Positions 1 through 10,145 of a stretch of DNA of 64,000 nt are shown here, in pieces. Position 1 is the first letter of the stretch. Each line of letters begins with the position of its first letter. The notes beneath the pieces are model-generated. The model was not told the origin of the DNA, did no database searches, and was given only the letters and a program-made list of their open reading frames with translations. The stretch is from NCBI GenBank assembly GCA_037013685.1, contig CM072892.1, positions 930,001-994,000 of the forward strand, in the 5' to 3' direction. Origin of the DNA: Acridotheres tristis (lineage: Eukaryota; Chordata; Aves; Passeriformes; Sturnidae). A program made the position numbers and the translations under genes.

Positions 1-224
1 GTTCTTAGAGGATTAGAAACTCCATTTTATGTGCCGTGTTTGACAGTCTGGATGTCAATTCCTGCCCTGCTGCCCCATGGGGTGTTCTGGACGTGCAGGA
101 AAAGGAGGAGTTCCAGCTCCCAGAGCCCTTTTTGGGGGAGGTTTGAGGTGCCTCAGGGCCTGAGTGGAAGAGGCAGGGTGCTGGGGGAAGGAAGGGAGCA
201 TTATCCTTGTTTGAGAGGAGAATT

Positions 225-325
225 AAGATGCAGGAGAATTAACTTGGTCGAGGTCACTGAGTAAATCTGTAGCTGAGCTGGGAATCAAACCTCCATCTCC
301 TGGCATCCCGTCCAGGCCTTTAGCC
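225..325 (-). repeat. Possible ancient MIR-type tRNA-derived SINE fragment
   Basis: The segment reads like a MIR SINE in reverse: ggtcactgagtaaat, then agctgggaatcaaacctcc and ctcctg, recalling the B-box-derived core. Highly diverged; judged by eye only. Confidence 0.4.
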
Positions 326-799
326 TTAAGGCTGTTTGGAATAGTAAAGATCCTTAAACAAAGGGGAGGGGAAAAAAATAAAGGAGAGAAAGCTACATTG
401 TAGTTAAGTGTAAACATTTTTTCTTTGCAACATGTCACTGGGAAACATTTAAAATGTAACTGATAACTGACATGTGAATTGATCTCTTTGGAGACTGGGG
501 GAAAAATAAAAGTAGATTAGAGTTCAGCACTGAACTGTCCAAGTATTAGGAAAGCTTTCAGGACTCTAGAAAAGTTAACTCTATTTTTGGATTACTTTAT
601 CAATTAGTGGGGGAGGGTTATGTTTTTGTGCATTCCATATTAATTCAGAGGAGAGGGATTACAACTGATTAAAGTCCTTTGGGGAATTTTATCCTTCGGT
701 TTATGAGTCTGTGCTTTGTGTTGTCCCAGTCTGGAGAGTTCCACCTGCACAGGGACAAGGGCAGTTGTATTTTCTCAAGTCATGGTTTCAGTGATCCAG

Positions 800-1010
800 A
801 GGGATCATCCAGCCCTGCCCCCTAAAATTCCCACCCTGAGCATCCCTGGCAGTGCTGTCCACACTCTCCTGGAGCTCTGGCAGCCTCGGGAATGTCACCA
901 TTCCCTGGGGATCTGTTCCAGTGCTTATCCCACCCTCTAGGAAAGAACCTTTCCCAAAATCCAGCCTGAGCCTCCCTGGCATAGCTGCAGTGTCCTGTCC
1001 CAGGGAGCAG
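800..1010 (-). repeat. CR1 LINE fragment
   Basis: Contains the CR1 pattern ctctggcagcctcgggaatg, aagaacctttcccaaaatcc and ctgagcctccctgg in antisense relative to the + strand. Diverged. The remaining sequence from 1010 to 2070 shows no gene. Confidence 0.55.
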
Positions 1011-2072
1011 GGAGATGGTCTGTTCCTTGTCACAGGGGGAATTCCTCTATTTGGAAAATCCCCTCCTCCTTCAGCCCTGGACAGGACCCGAAGAAAAATC
1101 TTGTATTATTCTATGTGCAGAGTGCCCAGAGCAATCCTGTAATACTGTATAACTATGTAACTAAAACGAGGCCACCCTGCTTTTGACATATTCCTTATTT
1201 GTTATCCCTCCTCATGGAAATTAGGAATTACAATGCCAAGCAGGGAATTCTGTGGGAAGGGCCTCTGGTTTTTCTGCTGCACGGAGCTCTCACTCAGGAG
1301 TGTTAAAGGAATCCCTCCAGGGCAAGGCAGGGAGCTCTGCTCAGACCGATCTTACCCTTCTTTTAGCAGGTTAATTGTCACTTGTAAAGCTTTAAAGCTT
1401 TAGAGTTAAGATGGTTAAGTTAAGAGTTAACACTTCAAGGTGCAGCTGCAAAAGGAGGATAGACTCAATTTGCTGGGTCGGAATATAGAAAGAGTTATTA
1501 AAGAACAATAATTTAATACTGGTGCTGTCCAGTGCAGCCTGGGCAGGGTTTGGCTCTCCCCAGCTCGGGGAAGGTGAGTGAGTGACCCGCAGGACAGAGA
1601 TGCTGCAGCTCTCTGCTCCTCTGGGCACAGTTCAGGTCTGGGACCCAGCTGAGCTCGTAGTGACTCCCTGCTGCTTGTTGGGAGTTCTCTGACTCATCGG
1701 TCTTTTCAGATTCTCCAGCCTTTCTTAAAATTGAAAACAACCAATTCTGGCTAAGACGGGCCTGGGAATCTCGCTGTCAAAAAGCAAATCAATGCTTTAC
1801 TTGTTTACTCTGCGCCGTTTTTAAACACAGCCCTGTTTCCTTAAAGAACTGAATAGGGTTATAGTGGATTTTCTTAGCGAGAATGCTTTCGCAGGTAATC
1901 AGTTTAATATTTAATTAAGGCTGCGAGCTCTCACTGATTGTTTTTAGCGTGAATAGCTCACCCCAGTGCTGCTACAGCCGCTTCCCTGCCTTAGGGAAAG
2001 CTTTGCACCGCCGCGGGTGAAGCTTCAGCTGCTTCAGCGGCAGATTTCGGTGGCTCGGACTCACTCGGGACT

Positions 2073-2155
2073 TTCATTGCCGGCTGTTCATTGCCATTGC
2101 CGGCTGTTCATTGCCATTGCCGGCTGTTCATTGCCATTGCCGGCTGTTCATTGCC
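2073..2155 (+). repeat. 20-bp tandem repeat, four copies
   Basis: Four near-perfect copies of a 20-bp unit containing cggctgttcattgccattgc, immediately beside the CpG-rich segment. Confidence 0.9.
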
Positions 2156-2159
2156 GTGT

Positions 2160-2530
2160 CCCGCAGCCCCAGCCCGTCCCCGGGTCCATCCCTCCTGCCC
2201 GTCCCGCTGCTCTCCCCGGCCTTACCTCGGGGCACATCCACCTGGTGTCCCCGTCCCACGCTCTGCCAGTAGCTGAGCAGCCTCTCCTGCTCCTCGTCGT
2301 CCATGCGCTCGGCCGCCTCCTCCTCCAGGCTGCTGCCGTGGCTGTGGTACGCTGAGTCGGGGCTCTCCTCGGGCAGCGCGTCCAGCTCCTCCAGCGTGAT
2401 CGCGGCCGGGCCGCCGGGCCCCGCACCGCCCATGCGGCACCCGCCCGTCTCCATCCCCGCTCCGCTCCGCGCCCGCCGCCGCTGCCCGCCCGCTTTATCA
2501 AGGGAACGGGGCTGGGAGGAGCCGCAGGGA
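2160..2530. promoter_or_regulatory. CpG-rich island-like segment
   Basis: About 370 bp strongly enriched in CpG and GC, unlike the AT-rich sequence on either side. It carries the putative - strand first exon and looks like a promoter. A 20-bp repeat and a 47-bp minisatellite flank it. Confidence 0.55.
2224..2454 (-). CDS. Possible first coding exon of an unrecognised gene, in a CpG-rich spot
   Basis: On the - strand an ATG at 2452-2454 opens a frame running to a good donor (CCGAG followed by gtaagg, intron from 2223). It encodes about 77 residues: Gly-rich start, then acidic ITLEELDALPEESPDSAYHS and EEEAAERMDDEEQERLLSYW. A second ATG lies seven codons in. The region is CpG-dense from about 2160 to 2520. 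I do not recognise the protein and found no second exon between here and the window edge. It could be the start of a gene whose remainder lies to the left, or a chance open frame in a CpG island. It sits where FANCM intron 4 is expected. Confidence 0.45.
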
Positions 2531-2549
2531 CCCGCCCAGAGCAGGGCAG

Positions 2550-3255
2550 GACACCCCGGGCAGCAGGGATGGGTGCCCGGTTAAAGGACCGGGCAGGGCA
2601 CCCCGGGGAGCAGGGATGGGTGCCCGGTTAAAGGACCGGGCAGGGCACCCCGGGGAGCAGGGATGGGTGCCCGGTTAAAGGACCGGGCAGGGCAGCCCGG
2701 GGAGCAGGGATGGGTGCTCGGTTAAAGGACCGGGCAGGGCACCCCGGGGAGCAGGGATGGGTGCCCGGTTAAAGGACCGGGCAGGGCAGCCCGGGGAGCA
2801 GGGATGGGTGCTCGGTTAAGGGACCGGGCAGGGCACCCCGGGGAGCAGGGATGGGTGCTCGGTTAAAGGACCGGGCAGGGCAGCCCGGGGAGCAGGGATG
2901 GGTGCCCGGTTAAAGGACCGGGCAGGGCAGCCCGGGGAGCAGGGATGGGTGCTCGGTTAAAGGACCGGGCAGGACACCCCGGGGAGCAGGGATGGGTGCT
3001 CGGTTAAAGGACCGGGCAGGGCAGCCCGGGGAGCAGGGATGGGTGTCCGGTTAAAGGACCGGGCAGGGCACCCCGGGGAGCAGGGATGGGTGCCCGGTTA
3101 AAGGACCGGGCAGGGCAGCCCGGGGAGCAGGGATGGGTGTCCGGTTAAAGGACCGGGCAGGGCACCCCGGGGAGCAGGGATGGGTGTCCGGTTAAAGGAC
3201 CGGGCAGGGTATCCCCGGGGAGCAGGGATGGGTGCTCGGTTAAGGGACCGGGCAG
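2550..3255 (+). repeat. 47-bp minisatellite, about 15 copies
   Basis: GC-rich unit with core cccggttaaaggaccgggca repeats every 47 bp with few substitutions, beginning right after the CpG-rich segment. The regularity suggests recent expansion. Open frames across it are repeat artefacts. Confidence 0.92.
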
Positions 3256-3284
3256 GACCCGCCTCTGCTTGCCCAGCACTGGGG

Positions 3285-3500
3285 CAGGGATGGATAGAGC
3301 CGGGAATGGATGAGTCTAGGGATGGATGGATGGATGGATTCGGGGATGGATGGATTCAGGGATGGATGGGTCCAGAGCTGGGGATGGATGAGTCCAGGGA
3401 TGGATGGATTCAGGGAAGGATGAATAGAGCCAGGAATGGATGGATTCAGGGATGGATGCATCCAGGGATGGATGAATGGATCCAGGGATGGATTCCTGCT
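3285..3500 (+). repeat. Degenerate GGAT-rich tandem repeat
   Basis: Interrupted gatggatgga microsatellite interspersed with longer units such as attcagggatgg and gagccaggaatgg. Confidence 0.85.
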
Positions 3501-5688
3501 CCTGGTGCTCTGTGCCTTCCCCCCGTGCTGCAGGGACCGAGCAGTGCAGAATTTCCCCAAGTTTTGTTCTGTTTTCCCACTCCTCCTCTCTCTCCCAGCT
3601 GTTCTCTTCCTTGTGTTTTCCCTGCTGCTCCTCATGTCCTGTTAGTTCTTCCTTTTTGTGATGTTACTTTGCTGCTTTCAAACCACACTTTAAAGACACA
3701 TCTTTCATTTTATTTAGGGGATCTCTGAGGTCTCTCCAAAATATTAGGAGTGCAAAAGCTCTGGGATATTTTGTTACTGAAGTCCAGCTTTGGAAGTTTT
3801 CAGCTGTGTGATTTTGCAGTTGCTGAGACAAGCCTTGGTGTGAGTGAGGGACAGGAGCTCTGCAGTGGATATGGCAATTAAAGCACGATCTGGATTTGAG
3901 TCATGTGGATTCTGTGGTCTTTCATCCCAAATTTAACATGAAATGGCTGTTGTGACCCTTTTTGTGCAGACAGGAAAGGGAATCTTGGGGCATTTAGGGG
4001 TTTAGAATAATAGGAAAGAAAAATGTCCTTGCTGATGCTTGCAGGGAATGCTGGAGTTGTGATGTTTACCTGCCTCTTCCTTTTTCCCTTTTTCTGGGCA
4101 GTTCCTTTCTCCTTCTTTGGCTGCCCAGCCCCAGGGGCTGAGCTGGCTGTGAAAACAAACCCTGAGGAGCTGAGATGTGCCAGTCCTGGCTGTGCTCCTG
4201 GCAGGGCAGACCCAAACCCTGCTGCTCCTAGGAAATGTTCCTTGGGGAATTCCCAGAGGTGCAGCTGCCTGTGGGAATGTCCTGAAAGGGTTTTTTTTTT
4301 GGGATGCAGTGCTTGCAGGGAGTGAAGCACAGCTCACTGAGAGAGGAATTCCTGTCTGAGGCAATGTGGGGATGTTCTTTTTCTGCCCATCCTGCATAAA
4401 TAATTCATAGAAAACAGTCCCAACTCTTTTGCTTACATATTAATTACGAGAATTAATTGCTTAAATGAAATTATTTCAAAGTATTAAGTGATGAGAGAAA
4501 AGACAAAGAAAAACTGACCAGCAGAAAGAGTTTAAAATCACATCTGAATTTCTCTATATATGTGAAATGCCACAGAATATTGACTATGAGGAGGAGTTTA
4601 AAATCCTGTTTTAAAAATCCATCTGTACAAATTACTCTGTGTATTTAATTTGTCTTTGGTTCCTGATGAGCTTGGTAATTACTACTTTATAGAATACTGA
4701 AGATGTGATGGGCTGTGTCTGGATAGATAACAGAGGAGCTCATTGTTACTGCAGGTGAAAAAAGCTGATTTTTTGTTGGATTTGTTGGGTTTTTTTTCCC
4801 CACACTTGCTAATTTCGTGTGTGGCTCCTGGCTAATAACCAGCCACTCCTGAGAAAACACAGTTTTGGTAGTGCTGTGTTCTCAGTGCTTTCCTGGCAGG
4901 TTCTATCTCTGAATAGAACAGAAAAACTGATATTCAGCCTTAAAAATTCCAGATCCAGACCATTCTTGGTGGGATGCTCCTTTCTGTCTCACAGTCACTT
5001 TCTGAGTGGTGGGTTGATGTAGAAAAGCCACTTCTTTCTTAACATTTCTCAGTAAAAACTAAAATTGTCCTTGTTGAAAGGAGTTGAAAAGTAAAAACTG
5101 GAGGTTTTGTTTTATAACCTGTAGGAAAAGAAACATGATGTAACAGGAGAAAACTGAGCTGTCAGTAAAAGGTGAAATATTGGAATTTTTTTTGGATGGA
5201 TCCCAGCTTCCAGGGAAGAGCAGTGCATTTTCAGTGTGTCCCATGTCCCTGGGAGATTGGGAAGGGTGTGAATGAATTAATAAAAACTTTTACCAACGCT
5301 TTGGTGCCGAGATCATGACTGGGCTGATCACCACTGGGTTTGGAGAAGTGACAAGATCAGCTAAAATCCATCCTACCCTGCTGTGTGCCTGCTGCTTTCC
5401 TTCCTTCACTGGCCAGCTGAGAAAATGGCACAAAATGGAATTTTCTGCCTGGTTCAGAGTTTGTTTGTCACGACTCTGAGGTTTTCCAGGAGAAAACTAA
5501 AACTCAGTGCCTGTCAGAGCTGCTCTGCTCCTGGGATTGCTTTTGGGGAATATTGTCACTCACTGCAGGGACACTCCTCAGGTGTCACACCCAAAACCTT
5601 CCTGCTCCCAGTGCTGGGACAAGCAAGGCTCACCCTTGGACATTTTTAATCGTTTAATAAGGAATAAAAGGGAAAATATCCAGCATTG
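3501..5688. other. No gene recognised
   Basis: Mixed-composition sequence with short chance open frames on both strands. None shows family resemblance or paired splice sites. No tandem repeat of note. Confidence 0.6.
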
Positions 5689-6660
5689 AGGTACCTGGCA
5701 AACTGTCAGAACCACACCTTTAGCTTAAAACAATTTTTTAATATTCCTTTTTATTGTATTGGTTACATACATATTTATGGTTCTACACATTCAAACTTTT
5801 GATTCAAATATTCAAACTCCTGTGAGCTTCCATGTTCTGGGAATTCTTTTGCTTGGTTTTAACCTTTGACTTGTCTTCATGCCACCCTGTAGATGAAATC
5901 AATGTATTTGATTTCTTCTTGAGGCTCTATTCTGTTTGTTTGACATTGCTTGATAACTGGAGAGTCAGTAGTGAATTTTTCTCTTGCTGTGCTGGTTCTT
6001 TTTAATGTTATCATTCAGGTAGGATATTCTACAAGTACATGAAATCACTATTATCTATTTCACAGAAATCTGAGTTATTCTTCCCATTGTCAATTAATTA
6101 TAAAAGTATTAACTACTTCTGTAACAGTTAATACACAGCACCTAGTCTTTATTTCAATATTTTGCAAGACCCTTGGGGTACCTGGTACCTGGCAAACTGC
6201 CAGCAGCACACCTTTAGCTTAAAACAATTTTTTAATATTCCTTTTTATTATATTGGTTACATACATATTTATGATTATACACATTCAAACTTCTGATTCA
6301 AACTCCTGTGAGTTTCCATGTTCTGGGAATTCTTTTGCTTGGTTTTTACCTTTGACTTGTCTTCATGCCACCCTGTAGATGAAATCAATGTATTTGATTT
6401 CTTCTTGAGGCTCTATTCTGTTTGTTTGACATTGCTTGATAACTGGAGAGTCAGTAGTGAATTTTTCTCTTGCTGTGCTGGTTCTTTTTAATGTTATCAT
6501 TCAGGTAGGATATTCTACAAGTACATTAAATCATTATTATCTATTTCACAGAAATCTGAGTTATTCTTCCCATTGCCAATTAATTATAAAAGCATTAACT
6601 ACTTCTAAAGTAGTTAATACACAGCACCTAGTCTTTATTTCAATATTTTGCAAGCCCCTA
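5689..6660 (+). repeat. Tandem duplication of a roughly 490-bp unit
   Basis: Copy 1 (about 5689-6178) and copy 2 (about 6183-6660) are nearly identical: both contain cacctttagcttaaaacaat, then the same sequence through gttaatacacagcacctagt. Offset is 494 bp at the left and 486 bp at the right, so a few small indels separate the copies. The unit is AT-rich and non-coding. Confidence 0.93.
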
Positions 6661-7124
6661 AACTATGTTTATCACACTAAAATACATAAATGACACAGGG
6701 CCAGAGTGTTGGCCACAAAATTGACAAATTATTTCAAAAGCAGTTAAAAGTGCTTACAAATTGGTGTTTTGTATATCAGAATAACTTGTAAATGTCAATA
6801 TATAATAGCAAAAGCCAATAAATAATAACGATATATTTAAATATAATAGAAATAAATATAATAACAATAACAGAAGCCAAATACAGTTATTTATCCCAGT
6901 GCTGAAACAAAGCAGGGAATGCTCTGGCTCATCCTCTGACCCTCCTGGAGCAGTGAGAGGCTCTGGTTGTGCTCCCACCTCCAGCAGGGCCTGGGGGGCA
7001 GAGTCTCCTCCTCCCTGCTCTGCCTTTGCTCTCTCCCTTGGCAATGTGAAGGTCAGTGTCCCTGAGGGGCACGGCTCAGCATTTGTCCTGGTGGTGCCCG
7101 AAGTTTGAAGTTTTTCTGCTCTGC

Positions 7125-7500
7125 TTGGGGGTGTTTTTCTGATAAAACAAACCAGTCCTAGTCCAGTGAAGAACTCAAGGACAATTTCTCCAAATTTCAG
7201 GCCCTAAGCATAAACAATGGGAAAAGAGGAGAACAGGCAAGCAAGGAGGATGAAACATCCCAATTTGTGATTATTAATTGAACAATTAACTCCTGCATGC
7301 AAATGGACTAAAACCTATCAAAATGTGAGATTTTGTGACCAAGCCCTCCTTTGCTGCCATCCAGGCAGGGCCATGACTGTGGCTCTGGCACTGCCAGGGT
7401 GTGGCCTTTGAAGGCCCCTCCATAAATATCCAGCAATAAAATCCATTTATTCCCCTGACCTCTGTCTGCCCTCTGTTCCAGCTCCCCTGGGCACCTCTGG
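7125..7500 (+). repeat. LTR-like element, copy A
   Basis: Matches the reverse complement of 23070-23400 across its length, including ctccaaatttcaggccct, gcagggccatgactg and aataaaatccatttattcc followed by ctctgttccagctcc. An AATAAA followed by a short terminal segment suggests the R-U5 end of a long terminal repeat. No retroviral coding sequence is present. Confidence 0.6.
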
Positions 7501-7619
7501 AGCTCTTGGCCATTCCCTGCTCCTGGTTTGGGGGATGCCCTTAGGCTGGAGCAGTGGTTTGGGCTGTGCTGGTGCCTCACTGGCATTACCTGGGCTCATT
7601 TCCTGCACTCCAGCTCAGC

Positions 7620-7770
7620 CCCAGCACGTTGGGAAAGGATCCCTGGCAGTGCCCAGGGCCAGGCTGGAGCAGCTGGCACAGTGGCAGGTGTCCCTGGCAT
7701 GGCAGGGCTGGCACGGATGGCATTTAAGACCCTTTCCAACCCAAAGCAGCCTGGGATTCTCTGCTGAGCA
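7620..7770 (+). repeat. CR1 LINE 3' end
   Basis: Reads ggatccctggcagtgccc, gtgtccctggcatggcaggg and accctttccaacccaaag, ending gggattct, as expected of a CR1 3' end in sense orientation. Confidence 0.8.
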
Positions 7771-9480
7771 CAGCCGGTGCTGGGGGTTTGGGATTGTCAC
7801 CCCTAGTCAGGGGAGGCTGGAGCAGCTCCTGTGGAGGGGATGAACCTTTGGGGTTTTGTTTGTGGAGCTCCTCTCTGCTTGGCTGCAGCTTTGTGCCACC
7901 CCTCCTCCTCCACTGGGAAAAAAAAAACCACTCTAAATGTTATTTCTGAGTGTTTTCCTTTGGTAAAGAACCCCTGCAAATCCTCACTAGAATAATTAGG
8001 TCAGGACGTTAGTTCAGAGCCTTTGTTTTTTATTGTGCCAACAGAGAAGAGATTAGGAGCAGTTTTTAGTGAGGTGTAGCTGGCACACGAGCAGCTCTTT
8101 GCTCTGTACCGAAGTGTCAGAGCTCCAAGAACAGGTTCTAAGCTCATCGTGGGCTCCAAGAACTGCGGGAGATAACTCAGAGCAGAGTTCGTGCTCGATG
8201 GGATCGCTCTGCCCGTTGTGTTTTATCTGAACTCCTCTTCCCGAGCTGCAGAAAGCCACGGGTGCTCCCGAGCAATTAATTGGAATTAATTCGGTGCCCG
8301 TGTTTGGGTAACACGACACTGGAGTGTTTTGGAAAGGCTGGAGGGGGGACTTTTCTAGAAGTATTATCTTTTTAATTAAAAATGAAGGTATGGAGGCAAA
8401 ATCAATGTAATCATGAGCAGTGCCTGCTGCTGAGGCTCTCCTAAGTGGGTTGTGTTTACTGTTCCCTGGCAGTTGTGCAGCTCCAGGTGACTGGATCCTG
8501 CTGTCTTTCATAACAGCACCAGCTTTGTTTTGAAGGTGATTAAATCAGACAGGGGTGTACCTTGAGCAAACAGGGACAATATCATTTTCTTGTATGTTAG
8601 AAACTAGGTCAAGGGATGAAACAGAAAAGTACAGGTAATGGAAATTGCTTTTTAGATAAAAAAAAAAAAAAAAAAAGCTCTGCAACAAGTATAGGAAATC
8701 ATAAACCAGTGCTGCAATATCAGATTTAGTGGCCATTACTTTTTAATGAAAACATTAATTTCTTTTCAAGAGGAACATTTTTGAAAAGCCTGACTCCATT
8801 TCCACTACTTGAGACAGTTTAAGCTTCATCTTCAGCATTTCAAGTGTGCCCATGCCCAATTGTTTGGGGTTTGATGGGAAGGTAATGAGCTGTTCCCGTG
8901 GTATCCATTCAAATAAAAAGCACTGAGTTCTTCCTTCATGGTCAGCATTTGGGTTTATTTGGTAAATACCTGTTCCTGTGAGCTGGCATAGACATCTCTG
9001 CCCTTTTGAAGGGACTTGTCAGGTACAGCCTGGATTGAAAAACAACAGAACAGTAACAAACTCTGTGATAAAACATCCAAGTTTAGCATTTTAAACCCTT
9101 AAAACTAAACTGCATTTTTAATTTTGTTCTCACTAACATGAGAAATGAATTCCTTGTGCATTCAGCCTTCCCCGTGGCTTGGTGGATGGTTTTGGCTGTA
9201 TTTTAAGAAAACAACATTTGATTTCTCCTTTTTCCCCCAGAAATTCCTGGCACTGCTGTAGTTTCCAGTTGGTGTTTGCTTGTTGGTGGTGTTAGAGGTG
9301 TTAATGGTTTATTTGGCTTAATTAATCCCTGAGCCTTAATTCGAAGGAATGCCTGGGGATGGAGTGTGCTGCCTTGCTTTCCCTGGGGATAAAGGAGAGC
9401 TGGGCAGGGCTTGGGAAGCCTTGGAGCCCTTTGGGTGCCCTGTGCCCACAGCTGGGCTGGCCCAGGGGACAGGGAGGGGT
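7771..9480. other. No gene recognised
   Basis: Includes an A18-type homopolymer near 8659. Open frames on the - strand at 8053-8511 and elsewhere lack any recognisable domain. Confidence 0.55.
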
Positions 9481-9484
9481 TGGT

Positions 9485-9655
9485 TCCCATCCCATGGGAT
9501 CAAGGAATGGTTTGGGCTGGGAGAGACCCTAAATCCCACCCAGTGCCATGGCAGGGACACCTCCCACCGTCCCAATGTCCAGCCTGGCCTTGGGCACTGC
9601 CAGGGATCCAGGGGCAGCCACAGCAAATCTGGCAATTCCAGCCCAGCCCCTCCCA
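9485..9655 (-). repeat. CR1 LINE 3' end
   Basis: Antisense CR1 block: ggaatggtttgggctgggag, then ccatggcagggacacctccc and ccagggatccaggggcag. Confidence 0.85.
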
Positions 9656-9959
9656 CCCTCCCAGGGGAGAGGAGCAGCCCCCAAATGCCCCAAAGCTCTC
9701 AGAATTGTGGCTCCGTGTCTGCGATTTCCCTTTATCTGCTCTAAGCTGCTTATCCTGCAGTGTGCTGGGACCTCTGTGGATGGGCACGGTGGAAATTCCC
9801 CAGCACAGCTCCCCCAGCTCGGCTGGGGCTGCCACAACTTCCCCTTCACCCTTCCCAATTTCTCCTGGCGTTTTTGGTTCTTTAGGGGATTAATGCTGCT
9901 GTCGTTGATGATGGCAATTATTCCCACTCGGTTCTTTAGGATTTTAGATTAGATATTGG

Positions 9960-10145
9960 GAAGGAATTTGGGGCTGGGCTGGAATTGCCAGATTTGCTGT
10001 GGCTGCCCCTGGATCCCTGGCAGTGCCCAAGGCCAGGTTGGACATTGGGACAGTGGGAGGTGTCCCTGCCATGGCAGGGGTGGCTCTGGGGGGGATTTAA
10101 GGTCCCTCCCAACCCAAACCATCCCATCCTGTGATTCTGTTCTCA
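9960..10145 (+). repeat. CR1 LINE 3' end
   Basis: Sense CR1: ggctgcccctggatccctgg through ggtccctcccaacccaaacc, ending in tgtgattctg like the CR1 terminal octamer repeat. Forms an inverted pair with the copy about 300 bp upstream. Confidence 0.88.

Noticed and set aside
225..438. 71-residue - strand open frame as a second exon of the 2224-2454 gene
   Set aside because: The segment overlaps a MIR-like SINE and no acceptor in matching phase with good polypyrimidine tract was found.
2073..3255. CRISPR-like regular repeats
   Set aside because: Units are directly tandem with no unique spacers, in a vertebrate genome; these are minisatellites.
9349..9952. Overlapping 130-160-residue open frames on both strands
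   Set aside because: They lie over an antisense CR1 and its flank and share no homology with proteins I know.
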